Assembly: GCA_938015425.1 (NCBI GenBank)
Contig: CALLPQ010000169.1
Span: 1 to 36,869, forward strand
DNA length: 36,869 bases
Source of the DNA: an uncultured Parvularculaceae bacterium
GTDB lineage: Bacteria > Pseudomonadota > Alphaproteobacteria > Caulobacterales > Parvularculaceae
Reading direction: 5' to 3'
Of the stretch, positions 16,366-24,008 are shown piece by piece. The position numbers and the translations under genes are program-made. Below the pieces are notes generated by a model. The model saw only the letters and a list, made by a program, of their open reading frames with translations, was not told where the DNA came from and made no database searches. Within the stretch, counting starts at the first letter, position 1, and each line of letters opens with the position of its first letter.

Positions 16366-17334
16366 TTATCGCTGGAGTGAGCGTCGACGTTCATGCTCGT
16401 TTCTTCTTTGCCCCATCCCCCATTTTTGTTGGTCTGACTGCCTGGCCTGCTTATCTGATTGCCCCATAGCGGGGCGACTTATAGCCCTTGCTCCTGCGCT
16501 TCCAGCGGCAACAGATCCGTTTTCACCTAATTTAGTGAGTTCGTCTCTAGGTTTCACAACGGCATTACGGGCTTTAGCAGATTGAGAAATTTTCATTTTT
16601 AATTGTTTACGCGCTGATGCCTTATAAGACCTTTTACCTTCCGTGCGTTGGCGGTATCCCCCGCTTCTGTCTTGTTGCCCAGCCCCCAAACCATTCGCGC
16701 TTTGATTGTTTGTAGCTTGATTATTTTTTAATGGCTCACCTTTTACCGGCTCATCAAGGGCAGATAGATCTCTGGCTAGTCTTTCTTTAAGAGGTGTATT
16801 TTTGCGGGTTTTCTTTTTCCCTCTAATCGTTTTATTACTTCTCGCATTTAAGGCATTTTGTGCTTTTGCATGGGCCGGAATTTTTGATCTATTCGTCTCT
16901 ATATCCCGATCAATACCTAATCCGGTCCTCACCCTTGACTCGGAACCGATGCCCGAAGCGGATAATGAACCGGATTTTACACCGGATACAGACCCAACCC
17001 GCCGCAACTTTTTCGCCTCTGCCTTACTCTTTTTAGCCTGATTATATTTCAGCTTCACTTTGTTGACCTGATGAAGATCTCGATCCTCATCTTTTGGGTA
17101 ATAATCGCGATATTGCCGGTCATGGAACCCTTGTCGAATGGCTTCCTTCTTGGGGCGAACGCGCTGTTTTGGCCGTGATTTTTGTTGGGACACCGCCAAT
17201 TGCTCATCTATTTTATCGATGATAACACCGATAAACCCCAAAGCACCACTTTCTCCATTTTCATGATTATAAATATACCATGCCAAGATAATGGCACAAA
17301 ATATCATCATAATAAAAAACGTTATGGTTTCCAT
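16366..17334 (-). CDS. Unrecognised membrane-anchored polybasic low-complexity protein
   Basis: About 322 aa, no family recognised. One N-terminal transmembrane helix (METITFFIMMIFCAIILAWYIY) is followed by a long hydrophilic tail very rich in Lys, Arg, Gln, Ser and Asn, with clusters such as RPKQRVRPKK, KKSKAEAKKLRR, RGKKKTRKN and RRNEHERRRS, and a Ser/Gly stretch (SGVKSGSLSASGIGSES). The tail is probably cytoplasmic by the positive-inside rule and could bind nucleic acid, membrane or an acidic partner, but that is speculation. The track start is a GTG; ATG 17334 has AGAAG eight bases upstream. It is convergent with the beta-helix gene and divergent from the SDR gene. Codon-level structure looks like a real gene, not a shadow. 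Confidence 0.7.
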   Translation of the reverse strand: METITFFIMMIFCAIILAWYIYNHENGESGALGFIGVIIDKIDEQLAVSQQKSRPKQRVRPKKEAIRQGFHDRQYRDYYPKDEDRDLHQVNKVKLKYNQAKKSKAEAKKLRRVGSVSGVKSGSLSASGIGSESRVRTGLGIDRDIETNRSKIPAHAKAQNALNARSNKTIRGKKKTRKNTPLKERLARDLSALDEPVKGEPLKNNQATNNQSANGLGAGQQDRSGGYRQRTEGKRSYKASARKQLKMKISQSAKARNAVVKPRDELTKLGENGSVAAGSAGARAISRPAMGQSDKQARQSDQQKWGMGQRRNEHERRRSLQR

Positions 17335-17559
17335 AGGGGTCACTTCTATGATTTAACTAGAGCCAGAAAATCGCCCCAAAACGGGAATAGTACACAAACG
17401 ATCAATGGCCATACAGTTTAGGCTAACTTAAGTATTTAGAACAACTTACACCTAATGCTTGGGCATAACGATAGCACCGGTGCGGTTTTCTTACCTCTCT
17501 ATGCTAAAATCACACCAATTTGATCACTGCACAATTCTGCTTAATAAATTCGAGGAAAT

Positions 17560-18384
17560 ATGACAAATTATCATGGTAAATGGGCTCTGGTCACTGGCGC
17601 TTCAGCGGGTTTAGGAGCCAGCTTTGCAAAGCAACTCGCCCAAAAGGGGTGCAACATTATTCTCGTCGCACGGCGCGGTGGGCGTTTATCCGCCATCGCC
17701 AGCACTCTGCAGGAACAATATTCCATAAAAACCAAGATAATCACAGCGGATCTGGCAAACCCCAAAGCACCGGATAACATTATGGCAACCTTAAAGGCTG
17801 ATGGCATTCCGGTTGACATTCTAATTAACAATGCAGGATTTGGCTTAACCGGACTTTACACCGACCGCACATGGCAGGAGCAACGCGACTTCATCGAACT
17901 GATGATCACCAGCTATGCGGCCCTAACCCACCATGTGCTAGGCGGCATGGTAGAACGGGGGTTTGGCCGTATAATACAGGTTTCATCCGTGGCGGGATTA
18001 ATTCCGGGTTCTAAAGGGCACACGCTATACGGCCCAACAAAAGCGTTTCTCGTCAGTTTTAGTCAATCCTTGTCAGCTGAATATGAAGATAAAAATATAT
18101 ATTGCAGCGCCCTTTGCCCCGGCATGACAATCACTGAATTCCATGACGTCAATGAAACCAGAAATCTGTTTGTCAAACTTCCCAAATTTACCGTGATGGA
18201 GGCCGATCCGGTTGTCGCGGGGGCGCTGCGGGCGGTTGAGCGCAAACATGTGGTCTATGTACCAGGATTATTTAACAAATTTCTGGTTTGGTTTATGGGG
18301 TGCTTACCGCGACCTTGGGCGGCGGCATTGTTTCGTCAACGGTCTTCAAGCTTTAGAAACAGCACCTCAACACCAAACCGATAA
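17560..18384 (+). CDS. Short-chain dehydrogenase/reductase (SDR)
   Basis: Classical SDR oxidoreductase of 274 aa with a Rossmann fold. The cofactor motif TGASAGLG is at residues 13-20, the ARR after strand beta-2 favours NADP(H), NNAG is near residue 90, the catalytic serine lies in VSSVAG, and the catalytic YxxxK is YGPTK. The C-terminal ~50 residues are hydrophobic and basic (FNKFLVWFMGCLPRPWAAALF), suggesting membrane contact and a lipid-like substrate, as in the DltE/YqjQ-like group. GAGG sits four bases before the ATG. The substrate cannot be told. Confidence 0.92.
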   Translation: MTNYHGKWALVTGASAGLGASFAKQLAQKGCNIILVARRGGRLSAIASTLQEQYSIKTKIITADLANPKAPDNIMATLKADGIPVDILINNAGFGLTGLYTDRTWQEQRDFIELMITSYAALTHHVLGGMVERGFGRIIQVSSVAGLIPGSKGHTLYGPTKAFLVSFSQSLSAEYEDKNIYCSALCPGMTITEFHDVNETRNLFVKLPKFTVMEADPVVAGALRAVERKHVVYVPGLFNKFLVWFMGCLPRPWAAALFRQRSSSFRNSTSTPNR

Positions 18385-18388
18385 ATCA

Positions 18389-18411
18389 TTTTTCTAGATA
18401 GATTAGAAAAT
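18389..18411. terminator. Weak AT-rich hairpin between convergent SDR and DUF547 genes
   Basis: TTTTCTA (18390-18396) and TAGAAAA (18404-18410) form a 7-bp stem with a 7-base loop inside the 30-base gap between two convergent stops. The A and T runs on the arms could act as a weak bidirectional terminator. Confidence 0.3.
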
Positions 18412-18414
18412 ATA

Positions 18415-19320
18415 CTATTCAACATTCTCAACGGGCGCGGCATCATTGAGTGTCCAGTCATATTCATATTTAGAGATAGATTTTTTACCATCCAGCTTTT
18501 TAAGCAAATCATCATTGGCGTATTGGCGAATATGATTAAGGATTTCCCGCTCCTTGGTGCCAAAATCACCATTATACCAGCCATATATTTTGGAAGCGAT
18601 AACCCGCCCCCGCCTTTTGGTAAAGCCAACACCGCGCGGATGGTTAATATAATCGCGCGCACCTTTATCCAAAAGTTGCTCCACATTATCGCCCGTATAC
18701 GCATCAATACTTAAATTAGGACAGCCAATAGACGCGCAATTTACCGCATAATGAATGCGATTATCGCCCCAGACCGGCCTTATAATGCCATGTTCAATAT
18801 TATTTAAAGTCAGGGCGATGCCTGCAATCGTCACAACAGGGCTATCCCACGGCTTATCCAAATCCCGTATAGATGCCAAAGGATAATTTTCAATAATCAA
18901 ATCAACAGTGAGGGCATTATAAAGATTTATCCAGAAACTTAATTGCTCATCACGGTTTAATTGGCGAATATCAACATCGCTTAATTGCTGGATATAAGAT
19001 TGCAAACCGTTTTTATCATCAGCACTCACGCCCCGATAATTAACGAGGTTCACACCATCTGTGTTTTCACCGTTGCCGATTTTAACATAGCGTTTTAAAA
19101 ATTGATCCCATTGGGTATGATCAATTTTAACGACACTATCAGAATTATGAGATTCAAATACAGGGTCCAAAAGAGACGAAGACTGAACAAAATTACGCTC
19201 CAGCCAGATTGGCGCTGCAAACGCAGGAGAAGCCAGGAGTGTAAAAGCCAGAAGCATGGAGATGATAGAAGCAAATATGGTTTTTATCGATTTCGTTTTT
19301 AATCTTGATATAATACGCAT
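18415..19320 (-). CDS. Exported DUF547 domain protein
   Basis: About 301 aa. A basic N-terminus and hydrophobic stretch (FASIISMLLAFTLLASPAFA) look like a signal peptide cut after AFA. The mature part is a DUF547 domain: LSFWINLYNALTVDLIIENYP, SPVVTIAGIALTLNNIEHGIIRP, the strongly conserved IHYAVNCASIGCPNLSIDAYTG, and the end block SKIYGWYNGDFG. The two cysteines (NCASIGC) and preceding histidine resemble a thiol-active or metal site, but the biochemical role of DUF547 in bacteria is unknown to me. The track start is a TTG; ATG 19320 has AAAAGGG just upstream. Confidence 0.88.
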   Translation of the reverse strand: MRIISRLKTKSIKTIFASIISMLLAFTLLASPAFAAPIWLERNFVQSSSLLDPVFESHNSDSVVKIDHTQWDQFLKRYVKIGNGENTDGVNLVNYRGVSADDKNGLQSYIQQLSDVDIRQLNRDEQLSFWINLYNALTVDLIIENYPLASIRDLDKPWDSPVVTIAGIALTLNNIEHGIIRPVWGDNRIHYAVNCASIGCPNLSIDAYTGDNVEQLLDKGARDYINHPRGVGFTKRRGRVIASKIYGWYNGDFGTKEREILNHIRQYANDDLLKKLDGKKSISKYEYDWTLNDAAPVENVE

Positions 19321-19474
19321 GGGACCCTTTTGAATTTTCGCCAATTAATTTTTAAAATAATCAACCCTCATATGCCTGATCTTTGTGGCATAGTCATGAT
19401 GATCAATTTATAATTTATGAATATCCACGGTTTCGCAATGACGGGTCGGCCATTCTAACACTCATGTGAAAATT

Positions 19475-21772
19475 CTAGCTTATTTTTTGAGCCCAATCGC
19501 GGTGGGCGTCATCCAATTTGGCTGCGGCCATCACCGCCAAGGTCACAATATCCGAAACTCCGGCCCCAATTTGGGTAATCTGTACTGGCTTCTCCAAACC
19601 AATCAACATTGGCCCGATCACCGTTGCCTCACCAATCTCCCCTAGCAGTTTACTGGATATAGAGCCCGAATGCAGCCCCGGCACCACCAGCACATTTGCC
19701 TCCCCCTCAAGACGGGAAAAGGGAAACGCAGAACGAAACCTTTCATTCAAGGCCATGCGCGGTGTCATTTCACCTTCATAGTGAAAATCAATATCATTAC
19801 GTTCATCCAGAATGCTGACCGCGCCAGAAACCCGTCTGGAATGATCCGTATCAGGATTACCAAAATTGGAATAGGAAACAAAAGCAACTTTTGGTTCCGA
19901 CCCCAAGCGCCGTGCCGCATGGGCCGTTTGCATGGCAATTTCAGCTAATTCTTGAGAATTCGGTAATTCATGAATATTGGTATCCGCCATAAAGATGGTG
20001 CGGCCTTTCGCCAAAATAATTGACATCCCTACAAGGCGCTCCCCCTGACGCGGATCAAGCGCCAAGCGTACATTGTTTAAAGCCACATCAAAATTGCGCG
20101 TAACCCCGGTCACCATACCATCCGCATGACCCGCCGCCAGCATACACGCCCCAAACACATTACGGTCAGTATTCACAAAGCGCTGGGCATCACGAAACAA
20201 ATAGCCCTTTCGCTGCAATCTTTTATAAAGGTAATCCGTATAAGCAGGATTATGGGTTGAAATTCGTGCATTATGGATTTCTAAATCAGCATCATGAGGA
20301 AGACCGGCTTCTAACAAACCGGCCTTAACTTCATCTTCCCGGCCAATTAAAACCGCACGGCCAAACCCTTGGTTTTGAAAAGAATAGGCGGCCCGAATGA
20401 CAGAAATATCCTCACCCTCCGCAAACACAATACGGCGGGGGGATTTTTGACCACTTAATGTGCCATAGACTTTCTGCATAAAAGAAGCTGACGGATCAAG
20501 CCGCGCCGCCAATTGTTGCGAATAGGCTTTCATATCGGTAATGGGTTTACGGGCAACACCGGTATCCGCCGCCGCTTGGGCCACCGCGGGGGGAACCTCT
20601 GACATTAAACGCGGGTCAAACGGGGTCGGGATGATATAGCCTTTACCATATTTTAGCCGTTTACCATAGGCTGCCGCGACTTCATCGGGCACGTCTTTTC
20701 TGGCTAAATTAGCCAAAGCCTGTGCACAAGCGATTTTCATTTCTTCGTTTATAGTTCGTGCACGAACATCTAAGGCGCCGCGAAAAATATAAGGAAAACC
20801 TAAAACATTATTGACTTGATTAGGATAATCAGAACGCCCCGTTGCAATAATCGCGTCATCTCGCACCGCTTCAATATCTTCTGGTAAAATTTCAGGATCC
20901 GGATTTGCCATGACAAAAATAATGGGATTTTTCGCCATTGATTTAATCATATCCTGATTAACTGCACCGGCCACGGAAAGACCGATCAATACATCCGCGC
21001 CATCAACCGCCTCGGCCAATGTCCGTTTATCCGTTTCCACCGCATGGGCAGAGCGCCATTGGTCAAGCCCTTCACGGTCTTTATGAAGAACACCCTTGCT
21101 ATCGCAAACCAATGCATGATGATGGGGCAAGCCCATCGCTTTAATTAATCCTATCACGGACAATGCCGAGGACCCAGCCCCTGAAACCGCCACCTTTATA
21201 TCTTTGATAGATTTTCCCGTAATATCGAGCGCATTCAACAAACCCGCCGCTGCAATAATTGCCGTGCCGTGCTGGTCATCATGGAATACCGGAATATCCA
21301 TTAATTCTTTTAGCTTTTGCTCAATAACAAAACTTTCTGGCGCTTTTATATCTTCCAAATTGATACCGCCAAATGCAGGGCCCAGATATTTTACGCAATC
21401 GATAAAGGCATCGGGATCTTTGGTGTCCACTTCTAGATCCACACTATCAATATCGGCAAACCGTTTGAATAAAACCGACTTTCCTTCCATCACCGGCTTT
21501 GATGCCAATGGTCCTAAATCACCCAGTCCTAAAATAGCGGTCCCATTTGAAATCACCGCCACCATATTGCCTTTGGATGTATAATCATAAGCGAGGTCGG
21601 GGTTTTCTGCGATATGTTTCACCGGAACCGCCACCCCGGGAGAATAGGCCAAAGACAGATCGCGTTGGGTCGCCATGGGCTTGGTGGGCGTGATTTCCAA
21701 CTTCCCCGGTTTACCGCGGGCATGAAAGTCTAACGCTTCTTCATCTGTAAACTTGGTTGAATTATCGTCCAT
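19475..21772 (-). CDS. maeB: NADP-dependent malic enzyme (MaeB type, with phosphotransacetylase-like domain)
   Basis: Oxidatively decarboxylates malate to pyruvate, giving NAD(P)H. At about 765 aa it is the long multimodular form. The N-terminal malic domain has SLAYSPGVAVPV, the NGTAILGLGDLG block and the FADIDSVDLE/GINLEDIKAPE acidic cluster. The NAD-binding domain has VSGAGSSALSVIGL. From about residue 440 a PTA_PTB domain follows (KSPRRIVFAEGEDISVIRAA ... GPMLIGLEKPVQIT), regulatory and usually inactive as a phosphotransacetylase. The track start is a GTG; ATG 21772 is preferred, with AGGTGA eight bases before it. It is transcribed away from nfu. Confidence 0.96.
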   Translation of the reverse strand: MDDNSTKFTDEEALDFHARGKPGKLEITPTKPMATQRDLSLAYSPGVAVPVKHIAENPDLAYDYTSKGNMVAVISNGTAILGLGDLGPLASKPVMEGKSVLFKRFADIDSVDLEVDTKDPDAFIDCVKYLGPAFGGINLEDIKAPESFVIEQKLKELMDIPVFHDDQHGTAIIAAAGLLNALDITGKSIKDIKVAVSGAGSSALSVIGLIKAMGLPHHHALVCDSKGVLHKDREGLDQWRSAHAVETDKRTLAEAVDGADVLIGLSVAGAVNQDMIKSMAKNPIIFVMANPDPEILPEDIEAVRDDAIIATGRSDYPNQVNNVLGFPYIFRGALDVRARTINEEMKIACAQALANLARKDVPDEVAAAYGKRLKYGKGYIIPTPFDPRLMSEVPPAVAQAAADTGVARKPITDMKAYSQQLAARLDPSASFMQKVYGTLSGQKSPRRIVFAEGEDISVIRAAYSFQNQGFGRAVLIGREDEVKAGLLEAGLPHDADLEIHNARISTHNPAYTDYLYKRLQRKGYLFRDAQRFVNTDRNVFGACMLAAGHADGMVTGVTRNFDVALNNVRLALDPRQGERLVGMSIILAKGRTIFMADTNIHELPNSQELAEIAMQTAHAARRLGSEPKVAFVSYSNFGNPDTDHSRRVSGAVSILDERNDIDFHYEGEMTPRMALNERFRSAFPFSRLEGEANVLVVPGLHSGSISSKLLGEIGEATVIGPMLIGLEKPVQITQIGAGVSDIVTLAVMAAAKLDDAHRDWAQKIS

Positions 21773-21853
21773 GGCGTCATTCACCTATATTAAGTTACCA
21801 AAACAAGTATCAGCTATTCGCTTGTTTCTCTATCATCTTTCATGTCTAGGGCA

Positions 21854-21941
21854 GCCTCCCCACAATCACAAGGCAAAACAATAAACATTGAGGACGGTTT
21901 CAATTGCTTTGTGATAGGCAATCTTATTGTGTTTGGGGGAG
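21854..21941 (+). promoter_or_regulatory. Possible structured 5' leader of the nfu gene
   Basis: Nested complementary blocks lie 47-135 bases before the nfu ATG: CTCCCC (21856-21861) with GGGGAG (21936-21941), ATCACAAGGC (21865-21874) with GCTTTGTGAT (21906-21915, one G-U pair), and ATTGA (21887-21891) with TCAAT (21900-21904). Together they could fold a multi-part stem. No known riboswitch class is recognised. Confidence 0.35.
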
Positions 21942-21987
21942 AGCCTCCTTATATGTTAATAAGATTTACCTTTGCAGCGAGTTGGCC

Positions 21988-22572
21988 ATGTTTATACAAA
22001 CCGAAGACACCCCAAACCCTCAATCCATGAAATTCCTTCCCGGTGAGCCCGTTTTAGGAGAAGGACAATTGGGCATGGATTTTCCCACAATAGAAAGCGC
22101 TGCTCTTTCCCCGCTAGCAGAGGCAATCTATAGCGTTGACGGCATCATGGGGGTTTATTTAGGCGGTGAATTTATTACCGTTACGAAAGACCCTTCCGTA
22201 GAATGGCACCATATCAAACCTACCATTTTAGGCATTATCGCAGACTTTTTAACGGCAAAGTTGCCTATTTTAAATGTTGGCGCTACCAGTAAGCCAAGCC
22301 CCGCAACGCCCCTTGAAGATTATGAAGGCGATGACCGCGAAGTGGTTGAACAGATTCTAGAGCTGATCGACACTCGTGTTCGCCCCGCCGTGGCAGCCGA
22401 TGGCGGCGATATTGTCTTCCATCATTTTGAGCCGCGCACCGGCATTGTATTTCTATCGATGCAAGGGGCTTGTGCGGGGTGTCCATCTTCCACATATACA
22501 TTAAAAGCAGGCATCGAAAATATGCTTAAACATTATGTACCAGAAGTGGTTAAAGTCGAACCGGTTATGTAA
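21988..22572 (+). CDS. NifU family Fe-S cluster scaffold protein (Nfu type)
   Basis: About 194 aa. The N-terminal Nfu_N domain begins MFIQTEDTPNPQSMKFLPGEPV and includes AIYSVDGIMGVYLGGEFITVTK. The C-terminal NifU domain includes LIDTRVRPAVAADGGDIVFHHF and the cluster-binding CxxC in GACAGCPSST. Nfu proteins carry 4Fe-4S clusters to client enzymes. The track start at 21904 adds a stretch with no similarity; ATG 21988 gives the canonical N-terminus. The nitroreductase-like gene follows 35 bases downstream, so they are probably co-transcribed. Confidence 0.95.
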   Translation: MFIQTEDTPNPQSMKFLPGEPVLGEGQLGMDFPTIESAALSPLAEAIYSVDGIMGVYLGGEFITVTKDPSVEWHHIKPTILGIIADFLTAKLPILNVGATSKPSPATPLEDYEGDDREVVEQILELIDTRVRPAVAADGGDIVFHHFEPRTGIVFLSMQGACAGCPSSTYTLKAGIENMLKHYVPEVVKVEPVM

Positions 22573-22607
22573 GCATACAGATTAATAAAAGAATATAGGT
22601 AATAATA

Positions 22608-23198
22608 ATGGGAAAATCGATTTCAGATGCGGGCCTTGATATCTTGTTTCGCAAAGCACGCACATTTAATAGCTGGGAAGACAAACCCATTTCCAATACC
22701 CACATACAAGCCCTTTACGAGCTTTTAAAATGGGCCCCCACCTCGGCCAATAGCGCGCCGGCGCGGTTTATCTTTATTGCCTCGGACGAGGCGCGTGAAA
22801 AACTAAAACCCTGTCTGGATGAGGGGAACATCGTAAAAACCATGACAGCCCCCCTAACTGTTATAATCGGTCAGGATCTAGATTTTCCCGACAGTCTGGC
22901 AACACTTTTTCCTCATGCCGATGCCAAGAGCTGGTTTGAAGGCAATCAGAACTTAATAGAAGACACCGCCTTTAGAAGTAGTAGTCTTCAAGGGGCTTAT
23001 TTAATGTTGGCAGCCAGAGCCTTGGGCTTTGATTGCGGCCCCATGTCCGGCTTTGACAAAGAAAAAACCGATGCAACCTTTTTTAAAGGCACCAATATCA
23101 AGTCCAATTTTTTATGTAATCTTGGCTATGGCACACCAGAAGGGTTGTTTGAGCGTGGCCCACGGCCAGCCTTTGATGATGTTTGTACCATATTATAA
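22608..23198 (+). CDS. RutE/HadB-like nitroreductase family protein (malonic semialdehyde reductase type)
   Basis: FMN-dependent nitroreductase-fold protein of 196 aa. It matches the RutE-type subgroup: ARTFNSWEDKPIS, LYELLKWAPTSANSAPARFIFI, SSLQGAYLMLAARALGFDCGPMSGFD, and FLCNLGYGTPEGLFERGPRPAFDDV. RutE reduces malonic semialdehyde in uracil breakdown, but no other rut genes are present, so here it is more likely a general quinone or aldehyde reductase. AGG lies eight bases before the ATG. It follows nfu closely. Confidence 0.9.
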   Translation: MGKSISDAGLDILFRKARTFNSWEDKPISNTHIQALYELLKWAPTSANSAPARFIFIASDEAREKLKPCLDEGNIVKTMTAPLTVIIGQDLDFPDSLATLFPHADAKSWFEGNQNLIEDTAFRSSSLQGAYLMLAARALGFDCGPMSGFDKEKTDATFFKGTNIKSNFLCNLGYGTPEGLFERGPRPAFDDVCTIL

Positions 23199-23373
23199 AC
23201 ATAGCGGGCCCACCAAAACACCCTAAATACCTAAAAACAGGCGTAGATTTACCACAAGGCATCGATATCTAGCCAATTCTACCCGCAATATTATTGATTC
23301 TATAATGACTTTGTATATATACCCGTTATAGATAGACTATATTTTATAAACCATATTTGATTTGAAGCTTCCA

Positions 23374-23390
23374 CAGGAGAGACGTCCATC
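23374..23390 (+). promoter_or_regulatory. Shine-Dalgarno and AUC start codon of infC
   Basis: AGGAGA (about 23376-23381) stands seven bases before ATC (23388-23390). This spacing is ideal for initiation, and IF-3 itself discriminates against such codons, so the site probably gives negative autoregulation, as for the AUU start of E. coli infC. Confidence 0.75.
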
Positions 23391-23927
23391 GTCCGCAGAC
23401 CTACTAACACCCCGCCCTCTAAATCCGACGGTCCCCGCATGAACGAAGACATTACCGTTCCTCAGGTCCTACTTGTTGATCATCTTGGCGAAAAACGTGG
23501 TGTTGTTGCAACCCCTGAAGCCCTCGAATTAGCGACTGAAGTCGGCCTTGATCTGGTCGAAGTCTCCCCCAATACCCAGCCTCCAGTGTGTAAAATACTG
23601 GATTATGGTAAGTATAAATATCAACAACAAAAGAAAAAGACCGAAGCCAAGAAAAAGCAAAAGGTCGTTGATATTAAAGAAATCAAAATGCGCCCCAACA
23701 TCGATAAACATGATTACGAGGTCAAAAGCCGCGCGATTAAGCGGTTCCTTGAGTCAGGCGACAAAGTTAAAGTAACCTTGCGCTTTCGGGGACGTGAAAT
23801 GGCCCATCAGGAACGGGGCATGGAACTGCTTCAAAGGGTGCGCGATGAATTTGAAGAAGTCATCAAGGTCGAGCAATATCCAAAGCTTGAAGGCAAACAA
23901 ATGATGATGGTGATTGCCCCTAAATAA
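23388..23927 (+). CDS. infC: Translation initiation factor IF-3, apparent AUC start
   Basis: Binds the 30S subunit, prevents early subunit joining and rejects non-canonical start codons. Core motifs are complete: [71 protein letters not shown] and a final MVIAPK. The track ORF begins at ATG 23439, but the family N-terminus (basic RRP..., SDGPR before NEDI) is encoded upstream in the same frame, back to ATC 23388. That ATC has AGGAGA seven bases upstream, while ATG 23439 has no Shine-Dalgarno. No ATG, GTG or TTG lies between the upstream in-frame stop (TGA 23358) and 23439. This gives 180 codons including the start, the usual IF-3 length. rpmI-rplT do not follow. Confidence 0.92.
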   Translation: MVRRPTNTPPSKSDGPRMNEDITVPQVLLVDHLGEKRGVVATPEALELATEVGLDLVEVSPNTQPPVCKILDYGKYKYQQQKKKTEAKKKQKVVDIKEIKMRPNIDKHDYEVKSRAIKRFLESGDKVKVTLRFRGREMAHQERGMELLQRVRDEFEEVIKVEQYPKLEGKQMMMVIAPK

Positions 23928-23960
23928 ATGAAAAGCGCCATCTCCATAATAATCTAAACA

Positions 23961-23989
23961 AAAGGCCCCGCTTCGAACGGGGCCTTTTT
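23961..23989. terminator. Bidirectional intrinsic terminator after infC
   Basis: AAAGGCCCCG and CGGGGCCTTT form a strong GC-rich stem around a short loop (CTTCGAA), followed by a T run on the plus strand. The minus strand also ends in TTTT, so it can serve the convergent M1/ABC gene. Confidence 0.94.
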
Positions 23990-24008
23990 AATGAGTCTCT
24001 TCATTATC

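Noticed and set aside
21842-22030. 62-aa ORF overlapping the nfu start in another frame
   Set aside because: No Shine-Dalgarno, no recognisable protein features, and it overlaps the canonical nfu N-terminus.
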